This document shows positions 25,773-33,996 of a stretch of 64,000 nt of DNA, in pieces. Each line of letters opens with the position of its first letter. Within the stretch, counting starts at the first letter, position 1. The stretch is from positions 2,294,001 through 2,358,000 of the forward strand of contig OZ243944.1 in NCBI GenBank assembly GCA_965214295.1. The letters run 5' to 3'. The notes under the pieces are model-generated. The model saw nothing but the letters and a program-made list of their open reading frames with translations. It did not search any database and had not been told where the DNA came from. The translations under genes were made by a program, and so were the position numbers. The stretch is from JAJDUF01 sp965214295. Its GTDB lineage: Bacteria > Chloroflexota > UBA11872 > UBA12225 > JAJDUF01.

Positions 25773-26942
25773 ATGAGCGCTGAACCGCAGTTGTTCAGAA
25801 TCAACCCTGAGAGCCGAGAATCGGAGCGGATCGAAGAAGTCAACTTCGCCCAGTTGGGATTGCAAGAGCGGCGGGACATTCAGGAGTGGATAGCCGCCAA
25901 CCCCGGTATTCTGGGTGATGATTTGCTGATAATTGGGAAGGAGTTCAGCGGTTTCGACCGGACGGATGAGCGGCTCGACCTGTTAGCGGTGGATGTGGAC
26001 GGAAAGCTGGTCGTCATCGAGCTGAAGCGCGACGACACGGGAGCGGATGCTCACTGGCAGGCTATCAAGTATGCGAGCTATCTGCACCGTGCCAGCGCAG
26101 ACGACATCATCCGTATGCTCGCCGCTCATGAAGAGGTATCTGAAGAAGAGGCCCTAGACAAGCTGCTGCAACACCTTGGCGCAGACGACATCAATGTGTT
26201 GAACAACGACCAGCGCATTATCCTGGCCAGCCATCGGTTCGCTGCGGAAGTAACCTCTGCCGCTCTCTGGCTGAACGAGAAAGCTCCGGGTGAAGACCTG
26301 ATAACCTGCATCCAGCTTACGCCATACAAGGACGCGACAACCGAATCACTGTACGTACAAGCAAATACAATAATCCCCGTGCCCGGGGTAGACGATTACA
26401 TCATCGGGATCGGCGACTCGTCAAGTGAAAATAGACCCATCGTTCGCAGGGTCGGTTCACTGGCTCAGACCATGGCAAGGAACAGAAGCGATGACATTAC
26501 GAGGTTTCTCAGAGGTGTTGCAGAACGAGCCGTGATTAACCTGCCGGATCAGATCAAGCCGGATAGGCAAAGCAGATGGGCAGGCGATGACGGCGCCTAC
26601 CGCTACTATCGTCTGTGGTATTCGCGGCCACTTTGGGGCAACAGTTCTATGACTTACCGGATTAACCTGTACCCCAAGAAAGACTCCCCGGGTACATGGC
26701 AGGCTGACGTAGGGTTTGGAATCCGGCGAAGCGAACTTGAGGACTTGGTGAGTAGGATTGGGGAGCTACACATCTACGATGATCAGACAGTTAGAAGCAG
26801 ATGGATTGACGTATCACGGCGCGGCAGTGCGCTGGACGATACCTTTGCCAACACGTTGGCTGAAACGCTCTGCCGCTTCATCGAAGTCATCACGCCCAGA
26901 ATTGATGCTATCGAGAACGAACGCAACGAGGAAGAGGCCTGA
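25773..26942 (+). CDS. PD-(D/E)XK nuclease-like protein (NucS/DUF91-like N-domain)
   Basis: A 389-residue protein. Residues 30-105 contain ERRDIQEWIAANPGILGDDL, then DERLDLLAVD and LVVIELKRDD, giving the nuclease triad Asp69...Glu83-x-Lys85, followed by a conserved Gln (WQAIKYASYL). This is the endonuclease-family layout seen in NucS/DUF91 proteins. The C-terminal 200 residues are mixed and unrecognised. It stands in an accessory cluster with HEPN and DUF433 genes, which suggests a defence or repair function but does not prove one. Confidence 0.72.
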   Translation: MSAEPQLFRINPESRESERIEEVNFAQLGLQERRDIQEWIAANPGILGDDLLIIGKEFSGFDRTDERLDLLAVDVDGKLVVIELKRDDTGADAHWQAIKYASYLHRASADDIIRMLAAHEEVSEEEALDKLLQHLGADDINVLNNDQRIILASHRFAAEVTSAALWLNEKAPGEDLITCIQLTPYKDATTESLYVQANTIIPVPGVDDYIIGIGDSSSENRPIVRRVGSLAQTMARNRSDDITRFLRGVAERAVINLPDQIKPDRQSRWAGDDGAYRYYRLWYSRPLWGNSSMTYRINLYPKKDSPGTWQADVGFGIRRSELEDLVSRIGELHIYDDQTVRSRWIDVSRRGSALDDTFANTLAETLCRFIEVITPRIDAIENERNEEEA

Positions 26943-27025
26943 ACATTCAAGCTTACCGTTACCTGAATCAGCTTCGGACATTGCCAGTTCGTGAACGTCC
27001 TTCAGTGGATAGGGAGGAAAGTACA

Positions 27026-27325
27026 GTGCAGACCACAACTCTAGGACGCTACATCGTTGCCGACCCTGCCATCTGTCACGGCCAACTCACTTTTCGCGGC
27101 ACACGCATCCTGGTTGCCGACGTACTGGAACAGGTAGCCATGGGCATGGCTTGGGAAGCCATTATCGCCGAATGGCGTGGCGCTTTGACCAAAGAAGCCA
27201 TTGCCAAGGCCACTCGCTATTGGCCCGCCTATGGCCCCCCCGCTTCACAGGGGGACGTGGATTGCGGCTTCCGCCGCAATGACGGGAGACTGTCCGTATC
27301 ATCCTCCGACGGCAGCATGGATTAG
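27026..27325 (+). CDS. DUF433 antitoxin-like protein with repeat-derived tail
   Basis: A 99-residue protein from GTG 27026 (GGGAGGAAA upstream). The first 70 residues (GRYIVADPAICHGQLTFRGT, then RILVADVLEQVAMG) are a DUF433 domain, a small wHTH-like fold common in VapB45-type antitoxins. From about residue 72 the reading enters a repeat at 27235-27283 (PPASQGDVDCGFRRNDG), so the normal C-terminus was lost and a new one gained. No DUF5615-like toxin gene follows. Confidence 0.7.
   Translation: MQTTTLGRYIVADPAICHGQLTFRGTRILVADVLEQVAMGMAWEAIIAEWRGALTKEAIAKATRYWPAYGPPASQGDVDCGFRRNDGRLSVSSSDGSMD
27235..27283. repeat. CCCCC-GGGGG and GCGGC hairpin repeat
   Basis: CCCCCCCGCTTCACAGGGGG followed by ACGTGGATTGCGGC-TTCC-GCCGCAATGAC. 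The sister copy at 42766-42813 has the same order with CGGAATGAC. Confidence 0.75.
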
Positions 27326-27330
27326 GAGCG

Positions 27331-27528
27331 ATGAGCACGACCTTTCGGCAGCGAGAACGCGGCGTCATGATCTATCCGCGGAGCGGGTGGCGCAAGCTGC
27401 TGTTCCGCTGGCCGATTGTCTTCTGGCGCTTGGGCCTGGCGCCGCTGATCGGCCGTTTCTTCCTGCTCCCACCACTCGCTGCCGGCCTCGGACTCTGGCT
27501 CCTCTGTCGCGGGCGCAACGTATCATAA
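27331..27528 (+). pseudogene. N-terminal fragment resembling a deazaflavin-dependent nitroreductase
   Basis: A 65-residue frame whose middle (YPRSGWRKLLFRWPIVFWRL, then GLAPLIGRFFLL) resembles the N-terminus of F420/deazaflavin-dependent nitroreductases, where a THRGRKSG-type loop should follow. Here the sequence becomes hydrophobic and stops. Other frames immediately downstream read TTRCRPRTL and later TYHKVGG, consistent with a frameshifted continuation. It could also be a real small membrane protein. Confidence in the family is low. Confidence 0.35.
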
Positions 27529-27598
27529 GGTGGGCGGGTCGCCACCGGCCGATGGGCGCGGCTGGCCGGTACACGCAGCGCAGCAAAGGAGCGTCAGC

Positions 27599-28048
27599 AT
27601 GGTTGTACGGGGCTTTCACCACACGAGCTTTACCGTCAGCGATATGGGGCGGTCGCTGGCCTTCTACCGCGACCTGCTGGGGATGCAGGTAGTGGTGGAT
27701 CGCCGCACGTCGGACACATACCTCAGTAAGATCACCGGCTTTCCGAACGTGCGGCTCCATATCGTCTACTTGCAGCTCGACGTGCCGGATGGCCACATTC
27801 TGGAGTTGATCGAGTATCAGAGCCACCCGGGCCAAGCGACACCCTTGCGGACGAATAACCCCGGCGTCGGGCACCTCTGCTTTGTGGTCGAGGACCTCCT
27901 GGCGCTCTACGAGCAGCTGCTCGCAGCCGGTACAACCTTCGTCTCGCCGCCGGTCGAGATCACGGCCGGCGTCAACAAGGGTGGCTACGCGGTCTACCTC
28001 CGTGACCCCGACGGCAGCCCGTTGGAGCTGCTCCAGCCGCCGGCGTAG
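27599..28048 (+). CDS. VOC-family (glyoxalase/dioxygenase fold) protein
   Basis: A 149-residue protein from ATG 27599 with AAAGGAG upstream. Two beta-alpha-beta-beta-beta modules are apparent: HHTSFTVSDMGRSLAFYRDL in the first and GVGHLCFVVEDLLALYEQLL in the second, ending with YLRDPDGSPLELL. Metal-ligand candidates are His8, the Glu in ILELIEYQ, His in VGHLCF and Glu in PLELL. Role unspecified: lactoylglutathione-like, epimerase-like or ring-cleavage members share this pattern. It is 21 bp before the MFS gene. Confidence 0.85.
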   Translation: MVVRGFHHTSFTVSDMGRSLAFYRDLLGMQVVVDRRTSDTYLSKITGFPNVRLHIVYLQLDVPDGHILELIEYQSHPGQATPLRTNNPGVGHLCFVVEDLLALYEQLLAAGTTFVSPPVEITAGVNKGGYAVYLRDPDGSPLELLQPPA

Positions 28049-28069
28049 CGGGCAGCATAGCTGCGAGGG

Positions 28070-29338
28070 ATGGTCACACGCAGCACGCCCGCTGCCCCTC
28101 CTACGAGCGACGACAACCTCGAAGGGGGCCGCGCTCAGTGGCGCAACCTGGGATTGCTCGCGCTGGCGGAAGTGCTGGGCATGTCGCTGTGGTTCAGCGC
28201 CGCGGCCGTGTCGCCAGCCTTGCAGGACGGCTGGGATCTCTCGGTGGCGAGCGCCGCCTGGCTCACCATGGCCGTGCAGATCGGCTTCGTCGTCGGTACG
28301 GGCCTCAGCGGTATCCTCAATCTGCCGGATATTGTCAGCAGCCGCCGCCTCTTCGTCGTCAGCGCGTTGCTGGGCGCCACGGCCAACGCCGCCTTTGCCT
28401 TCTTCGCCACCGGGCTACCGTCCGGTATCGCGCTGCGCTTCCTGACCGGTGTCTGCCTCGCCGGTATCTACCCCCCGGGCATGAAGCTGGCCGCTACCTG
28501 GACACGGCGGCACCGTGGCCTCGCTATCGGCCTCATCGTGGGGGCACTGACCGTCGGCTCGGCAGCACCGCATCTCGTGCGGTCGTTGACGATCACCGGC
28601 GGTCAAACGCTCTCCTGGCCCAGTGTCGTCCTGGTTTCGTCGGTGTTGGCCATCGTGGGGGGGCTGATCGTCGCGCTCTTGTTTCGGGAAGGGCCGTTTG
28701 CCAGCGCGGGTGCCCAGTTCAATCCGCGCTTTGCGCTCTCCATCTTCACTCGGCGAGGTCTGCGGTTAGCCAACTTCGGCTATCTCGGCCACCAGTGGGA
28801 GCTGTACGCGATGTGGACGTGGGTACCGATCTTCCTGGCGGAAAGAGTGACTACCGGCGGCTCGACCAGCCTCGCGTCCTTGCTGGCCTTTGCGGTGGTG
28901 GGTAGCGGCGGGATCGGGAGCCTCGTGGCCGGCGCCGGCGCCGACCGCGTAGGACGCACGGCGACGACGAGTGCTGCAATGATTGCGAGCGGCAGTATGG
29001 CCGTACTGGCCGCGGTTTTTCACGCCGCGCCCTTACCGCTGCTCACCGCCATCCTGCTGATCTGGGGCCTCTCCGTCGTCGCCGACTCGGCTCAGTTCTC
29101 CGCCTCGATCACCGAGCTGAGTCCCCCGGAGTACACCGGCACGGCGCTGACCATCCAGACCTCAGTCGGCTTTCTACTCACGATGGTCTCGATCCAGCTA
29201 GTGCCGCTCGTGGTCGCGGCTGCCGGCTGGCCGGCCGCGTTCGTTATGCTCGCCATCGGCCCGGCCCTCGGCACCGTGGCGATGCTCACGCTGCGTCGTC
29301 TGCCTGAAGCTCGGCGGCTTGCCGGCGGCCGGCGGTAG
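28070..29338 (+). CDS. MFS transporter
   Basis: A 422-residue, 12-helix major facilitator. The N-terminal region EVLGMSLWFSAAAVSPALQD and the loop after TM2 resemble nitrate/cyanate-type and antimetabolite-type members. GAGADRVGRTATTSAAM in the second half is the usual A-like loop. Direction and substrate cannot be predicted. It is close behind the VOC gene, with which it may share a transcript. Confidence 0.85.
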   Translation: MVTRSTPAAPPTSDDNLEGGRAQWRNLGLLALAEVLGMSLWFSAAAVSPALQDGWDLSVASAAWLTMAVQIGFVVGTGLSGILNLPDIVSSRRLFVVSALLGATANAAFAFFATGLPSGIALRFLTGVCLAGIYPPGMKLAATWTRRHRGLAIGLIVGALTVGSAAPHLVRSLTITGGQTLSWPSVVLVSSVLAIVGGLIVALLFREGPFASAGAQFNPRFALSIFTRRGLRLANFGYLGHQWELYAMWTWVPIFLAERVTTGGSTSLASLLAFAVVGSGGIGSLVAGAGADRVGRTATTSAAMIASGSMAVLAAVFHAAPLPLLTAILLIWGLSVVADSAQFSASITELSPPEYTGTALTIQTSVGFLLTMVSIQLVPLVVAAAGWPAAFVMLAIGPALGTVAMLTLRRLPEARRLAGGRR

Positions 29339-29421
29339 TTGCCGCTGCCCAGTCCTGCACGCTAGGGCGAGACAGAGACAGCAGTGAACCGCTATCGTTA
29401 CCATAATAGGGAGGAAGAAGC

Positions 29422-29649
29422 ATGTTCACCATCAAAACCCAGGCTACCGTCACCCCGGACGGTACGCTGACCGTCCACCTGCCACCGGATATCCCTCCGG
29501 GCAAGCATCGCATCGTGCTGGCGATTGACGAACCACCGGTGACCAAATCGCCACGTGCGCCGTTGAACCTGCCCATTCACGACAGCGGCCCCTGGCCCAA
29601 ACGGATCTCCCTACGCCGTGAGGAGCTATACGGTGACGACGGACGGTGA
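29422..29649 (+). CDS. VapB-like antitoxin
   Basis: A 75-residue protein: an N-terminal strand pair (TIKTQATVTPDGTLTVHLPP, then DIPPGKHRIVLAID), a Pro-rich linker, and a C-terminal toxin-binding segment RREELYGDDGR. This is the common bacterial antitoxin layout upstream of PIN toxins. Its toxin gene is broken directly after it (29648-29768). The antitoxin remains intact, with AGGGAGGAAG upstream. Confidence 0.7.
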   Translation: MFTIKTQATVTPDGTLTVHLPPDIPPGKHRIVLAIDEPPVTKSPRAPLNLPIHDSGPWPKRISLRREELYGDDGR

Positions 29650-29768
29650 TCCCGCATCGTGGCGACGATGGTGACTTACGGTATTCACTACCTCCTCACG
29701 CACAACACAGCCGATTTTCCCGCTTTTCTGATCTGATCACCGTGCTTCCCTTGGGGGCAAACCCATGA
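29648..29768 (+). pseudogene. C-terminal remnant of a VapC PIN-domain toxin
   Basis: Immediately after the antitoxin, RIVATMVTYGIHYLLTHNTADF is encoded at about 29653-29720. With two one-base shifts it extends from Asp (GAT 29648) to FSDLITVLPLGANP ending at 29768. This matches the last third of PIN toxins (DARIVATM..., LLThNxaDFxxF, ITVLP). The N-terminal two thirds, with the first catalytic Asp, are absent, so the toxin was lost by deletion. Confidence 0.65.
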
Positions 29769-30001
29769 TCCGTCCCACACTGCTTCTGTCGCCGCCCTCC
29801 TCGGCAATGGGCGTGTAAAACTCCAGATGATCTCTAGTTGACCTCCCCACAACTACCAGCCGAGGCATGCCGGCACTGCAGATGCATCGGGTACTCTGGT
29901 GTTAGCTACAGGTGACGACGGACGGTCCGCGGGCGGCACGACGTACCGCCTCGGCAACGACGCCGGACCGACGCAGGTAGTGCAAAGGAGTAACAGGCCT
30001 C

Positions 30002-30973
30002 ATGTCTCCCACCCTGGCGACGACACCCTCCACGGCAACCGAGCGCCCCGCGCTGCAACCGGAAGACCTGCTCGATTCCGTGGCGCTCTATCTCCATGAC
30101 ACCGGCGACTCGCGTGGGCTGCCCAAGTCGGAAGAGCAGCGCCTCGGGAAGGCCATGTCCGACGGTCGGGAGGCCGAGGAGCGCTTGGCTGCCAGCCACC
30201 ACGGTCCCGCCGAACGCGAGGTGCTCACGGCCCTGGTCGAGGCCGGCAAGCAGGCACGGCAGGAAATGATTGCCTCTAATCTACGGCTGGTGCTGCACGT
30301 CGCGGCCAAGTTCCGCACCGCCGGTCTGCCGATGGGCGATCTCGTCCAAGAAGGCAATATCGGACTCATGCAGGCCGTGGACCGGTTCGACTATCGGCGC
30401 GGTGTCCGGTTTAGCACGTATGCCGTGTGGTGGATTCGCCAAGCCATCCAGCGTGGCCTTTCCAATACCAGCCGGACCATCCGTATACCGGTCCATGCCG
30501 TACAGTTGGGTTGGAAGGTGGAGGAAACGCACGCGACGTTGGAGCAGCAGCTTGGTCGCACTCCCACAGTGGAAGAGATCGCTGTGGCGCTGGACCGCAC
30601 GCCGGAAGATGTCCGGCGGCTGCGTCGGACGAGCCAGCCGCCCATCTCCTTGAACTTGCACGTCCATGACGACGCGACCGAGGAGCTTGGCGATACGGTG
30701 GTAGATGGCGAGAGTGCAGACCCAAGCGCCGCTGCAACCCACACGGCGCTCCAGGCCGACGTGGATCACCTCTTCGAGCTACTCACCCCTCGGGAGCAAG
30801 AAGTGATGCGCGCCCGCTTCGGCTTCGGCGACGGCGTGCCCCGGTCGCTGGGCGAGGTCGGGAGAGCGCTCGGTATCTCGCGCGAGGCTGCCCGGCAGGC
30901 CGAGGACCGCGCCCTCAAGCGGCTGCGCCGGCGCGTCGACCGCTCCACGCTGCGCGAATACTTGCTGAATTAG
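30002..30973 (+). CDS. group 2 RNA polymerase sigma-70 factor
   Basis: A 323-residue sigma factor. Region 1.2 appears as DSVALYLHDTGDSRGLPKSE. Region 2 follows with SNLRLVLHVAAKF, GDLVQEGNIGLMQAVDRFD, RFSTYAVWWIRQAI and TIRIPVHA. Region 3 includes LGRTPTVEEIAVAL. Region 4 is LTPREQEVMRARFGFGDG and LGISREAARQAEDRAL. It lacks the long region 1.1 of primary sigma. It probably directs a stress or stationary subset; no anti-sigma gene is adjacent. A large palindrome ends the transcript. Confidence 0.93.
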   Translation: MSPTLATTPSTATERPALQPEDLLDSVALYLHDTGDSRGLPKSEEQRLGKAMSDGREAEERLAASHHGPAEREVLTALVEAGKQARQEMIASNLRLVLHVAAKFRTAGLPMGDLVQEGNIGLMQAVDRFDYRRGVRFSTYAVWWIRQAIQRGLSNTSRTIRIPVHAVQLGWKVEETHATLEQQLGRTPTVEEIAVALDRTPEDVRRLRRTSQPPISLNLHVHDDATEELGDTVVDGESADPSAAATHTALQADVDHLFELLTPREQEVMRARFGFGDGVPRSLGEVGRALGISREAARQAEDRALKRLRRRVDRSTLREYLLN

Positions 30974-30994
30974 GGCGCGGCCCTCACCCCCCGG

Positions 30995-31020
30995 CCCCCT
31001 CTCCACATGTGGAGAGGGGG
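30995..31020 (+). terminator. palindromic CCCCCTCTCC hairpin after the sigma gene
   Basis: CCCCCTCTCCACA joined to TGTGGAGAGGGGG forms a perfect 26-bp palindrome, 22 bp after the stop. Similar hairpins are at 55006-55031 and 62644-62689. It may act as terminator as well as repeat. Confidence 0.65.
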
Positions 31021-31042
31021 AGTCTAGCGACATCGCGCATCC

Positions 31043-31068
31043 GTCATTCCGGCTTGCGCCGGAGTGAC
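31043..31068. repeat. GTCATTCCGGC-type hairpin
   Basis: GTCATTCCGGC-TTGC-GCCGGAGTGAC: a single compact unit of the family also found at 6417 and 54624. Confidence 0.7.
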
Positions 31069-31123
31069 GGGTGGGAGGAGGGAGCCTCAGCATCCCGCGG
31101 AGCATCAGGGGCGGCCTTTCACG

Positions 31124-31225
31124 ATGGATGATCCATTCTGGAAGATCGTGGGCATCGGCGCATCGACAGGCGCCACTGATGTCTCCACCAACAAGCACCA
31201 GTATCTCGCGGATGCCTTCATGTAG
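31124..31225 (+). pseudogene. VapB antitoxin C-terminal remnant
   Basis: Encodes a 33-residue frame beginning MDDPFWKIVGIGASTGATDV and ending STNKHQYLADAFM. The block DPxWKIVGIG...DVSxNKHxYLAxA is the toxin-binding end of a common VapB type. The DNA-binding N-terminus is missing, because a repeat-rich stretch precedes it. A PIN remnant follows. Confidence 0.65.
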
Positions 31226-31255
31226 AAACGGGCCTGACGGTGCTGTCAGCGGACG

Positions 31256-31299
31256 GTGATCGTCGCGTCTTTCGTGGACACCTCTGCCTACTACGCGCG
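31256..31299 (+). pseudogene. VapC PIN-domain N-terminal remnant
   Basis: From GTG 31256 the reading is VIVASFVDTSAYYAR, the first strand of PIN toxins with the catalytic Asp in FVDTSAYYA. It runs into the 3' end of the oppositely oriented oxidoreductase gene, so the rest is absent. Confidence 0.65.
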
Positions 31300-32391
31300 C
31301 CGTTGTGCCTGGCGGCGCGCGCGTAACCGGGGGTCGCGGATGTCGTAGCGGCCGGGTACCCGCACGGGTAGCTTCCCTTCCGCCACCATCAGCTCCAACG
31401 GATTGCCCGGCTCTGTGAGGGGCAGCCGCACAACCTGGTGCTCGCGGGCCGATTGATAGAGCGCCATCATGATCTCGACCGTGGCACGCGCCCGGCGGCC
31501 GGCGCCACGGTGCTCAGGCCCGCCTTCGATCCAGGCCAGCAGCTCCTGGACCTGGGCGACGCTCGTCCGGTCGCCGATGGCCGGGTACGCTGCGGCATCG
31601 TCTCCCAGCGACACGTCGTGCCAGCCGCCGGTGGTGGCGTTGAACAGGCGCACCTGCGACTCGGCCACATCGAGCATCCCGGCGGTGCCGCGTAGCTGGA
31701 AAGCGCCAGCGGTCGCACCGTCCCGGCGTAGGTCGGACTCGATAAAGGCTTGGACGCCACCGGCAAAGTTGATCAGGGCCAGGCAGGCATCCTCGATCAG
31801 CGTATCGCGCTCATAACGGTCGGTATTACGCTCTACGGCGCCCATCACCCACTCCGCATCGGGGTCGTCGAGCACAAAACGGATCCCGTCAATCGTGTGG
31901 GTACCCCAGTTGAGCAGCCCTTCGGCGATCCGGGCGTTGATCCAGACCGGCTGGCCAATCGCACCTGCTCGCACGAGCACGCGGCCCCGTTCCCAGCCAC
32001 GAGTGAAGCGCCGCTGGTGGCCAATGACCAGCTTGGTGCCGTGCTCCGCGCAGGCGGCCAGCATTTCGTCCGCCGCGCCTAGGCTAATCGCCATCGGCTT
32101 CTCACAGATGATCCCCTTGGCGCCAGCGCGCGCCGCCGCCACCGTCGGGGCCGGATGGAGCGGGTGCCAGGTGCAGACACTGACGAGGTCCGGCTGCACG
32201 GCGGTCAGCATCTCCTCGGTCGTTGCAAAGACCTGCGCCACGTCGACGTTCTGCCGGAACTGGTCCCGTGCCGCCGCCTGCGGGTCCGCCGCCGCCACTA
32301 GCTCGACTTGCGCGACCTGTTGATAGGCCCTGGCGTGACAAACACCCATGCCACCACAGCCGATGACCGCCGCGCGGTAGGTCGTGGACAT
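31291..32391 (-). CDS. Gfo/Idh/MocA-family oxidoreductase
   Basis: A 366-residue NAD(P)-dependent dehydrogenase. The Rossmann start is AAVIGCGGMGVCHARAY, and ICEKPMAISLGAADEML carries the signature EKP lysine. The second half is the alpha/beta dimerisation and substrate domain, including GHQRRFTRGWERG and NWGTHTIDGIRF. Start at ATG 32391 is supported by AGGAGGAG immediately upstream. Probably oxidises a cyclitol or sugar derivative; related genes occur at 45010 and 46093. Confidence 0.88.
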   Translation of the reverse strand: MSTTYRAAVIGCGGMGVCHARAYQQVAQVELVAAADPQAAARDQFRQNVDVAQVFATTEEMLTAVQPDLVSVCTWHPLHPAPTVAAARAGAKGIICEKPMAISLGAADEMLAACAEHGTKLVIGHQRRFTRGWERGRVLVRAGAIGQPVWINARIAEGLLNWGTHTIDGIRFVLDDPDAEWVMGAVERNTDRYERDTLIEDACLALINFAGGVQAFIESDLRRDGATAGAFQLRGTAGMLDVAESQVRLFNATTGGWHDVSLGDDAAAYPAIGDRTSVAQVQELLAWIEGGPEHRGAGRRARATVEIMMALYQSAREHQVVRLPLTEPGNPLELMVAEGKLPVRVPGRYDIRDPRLRARRQAQRRA

Positions 32392-32455
32392 CACTCCTCC
32401 TGACCGCTTGGTCTGCACCACCTGCACCCCCATCGGATTGTGCAGGCCCAGTGTG

Positions 32456-33724
32456 TCACCTGGTACTCCCGGCTCCTAGCTTCAGGAACCGCAGCGCTCG
32501 TTGCCAACGGCTCGGTGGCGGCGCGGACGCCGCCGCGTCGCTGGGCGACTCTCCCTCGCCGGATGGCTCATTGAGACCGGCCGGCTCGAAGATTAGCTCT
32601 GTTACCAGTGCATCGGCGACCGCAGCGACGGGCACGGCCAGCAACACGCCCAGAATACCAAGCAGCGCGCCCCCAATCAGCACCGACGCTAACACGAGAA
32701 AGGGGTGGAGACCGACGACCCGTTCCATCACCTTCGGCACCAGAAAGTTGCTTTCGACCTGCTGAATGAGGAGAAAGGCCAGCGCCACCAACAGCGCCTT
32801 GGTCGGGGAATCGACCAGCGCCACCAAGATCGCCGGCACCGCGCCCAGCCACGGGCCAAGCAGCGGAACGAACTCGGTGAGACCGGCCCAGAGCGCAAGC
32901 GGTACCGGAAAGTCCACACCAAGCACGAACAGCACCAGGAATGAGGAGCCGCCGATAGTCAACATCATGAGGAACTGGCCCCGCGCCCAGCCACCAATAC
33001 GCTCGCGCACTGCACGACTGACCCGCCGTACCTGCCGGCGGCGGGTGGGTTCCAGCCGCGCAATAAGCGTGTGGTCCAGCTGCCGGGTGGCACTCAACCA
33101 GAAGACGGCGAGCAAGATCGCGGTGACGAGGGCAAAGAGGGCCGAAAACAGCGCCACGGGTACCGAGATGAGCTGACCAACGAGGCCGGGGGCACGCCCG
33201 AGCAGTTGGGTCCCCGCGGCGCGCGCCCCTTCCAAGGCCAGGTCGAAGAATCGGGTCCGTGTCTCGGCAAACGCTAAGAGGGCTTGCAATCGCTCCAGAT
33301 AGCGCGGCGCGGCATCAATGAGTTGATTAACCTGGTCAATCGCCGGGGGCAGCACGAGCGCGATCAATAGCCCGAACACGCTCAGAAGAGCGAGCAGGAC
33401 GGCGAGCAGCGCGACAAAACGGGGCAGTCCCCAGCCCTCCAACGTCCGCAGCGACGGGCGCAGCGCCTCGGCCAGGATAATGCCGACCAGCAGTGTGACC
33501 AGTACGCCGCGCACCTCGGAAAGCGCGAACAAGATCAGCGCCGCGACCACGAGCGCCAGCGCGAGCGCGAGTACGCTACGCACCGCCGGCGTCAGGACTT
33601 GCAGTACCGGTATTGAGGCAGGACGATCACTACGCTGGGCCGTGCCGCCATCCCCAACGGCTGGCGGCGGCGCACGGCTGGCAGCCTCGGCCGATGGCCG
33701 TTGCGCCGACGGGTCCGCGTCCAT
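32456..33724 (-). CDS. AI-2E family transporter
   Basis: A 422-residue membrane protein of the AI-2E/PerM family. ATG 33724 follows GGGAGGGAGAG. Helices include LALALALVVAALILFAL, a pair near VALLAVLLALLSVF, and the C-terminal cluster ILVALVDSPTKALLVALAFL; NFLVPKVMERVVGLHPFLVL is the conserved family block. The large central soluble region lies between TM3 and TM4. The substrate range of the family is broad and not resolved. It reads away from the promoter-like TATACAAT on the minus strand near 33831. Confidence 0.88.
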   Translation of the reverse strand: MDADPSAQRPSAEAASRAPPPAVGDGGTAQRSDRPASIPVLQVLTPAVRSVLALALALVVAALILFALSEVRGVLVTLLVGIILAEALRPSLRTLEGWGLPRFVALLAVLLALLSVFGLLIALVLPPAIDQVNQLIDAAPRYLERLQALLAFAETRTRFFDLALEGARAAGTQLLGRAPGLVGQLISVPVALFSALFALVTAILLAVFWLSATRQLDHTLIARLEPTRRRQVRRVSRAVRERIGGWARGQFLMMLTIGGSSFLVLFVLGVDFPVPLALWAGLTEFVPLLGPWLGAVPAILVALVDSPTKALLVALAFLLIQQVESNFLVPKVMERVVGLHPFLVLASVLIGGALLGILGVLLAVPVAAVADALVTELIFEPAGLNEPSGEGESPSDAAASAPPPSRWQRALRFLKLGAGSTR

Positions 33725-33996
33725 ATGCCATCTCTCCCTCCCGGCCGGCCTGGCAGTCCGATCCCTTTTGCAACACGCCGCGGCAGCGTGACTCTCGACC
33801 GATGTTTCGGCAGCGACACACGTATTGTATACCTGACATGCTACCCTCCTTCCGTCATTGCGCCGCAATCCCTCCTGCGGAGCGGGGGAAGGGCGCGGGG
33901 GCTGCCACTGCAGCAATGAGTTGGGTAGGCGCGGCAGCCTCCCTCACCACACGTGGCGAGAGTGCCGGGGGGTGATTTCCCCCGGGATCGCCGCCA

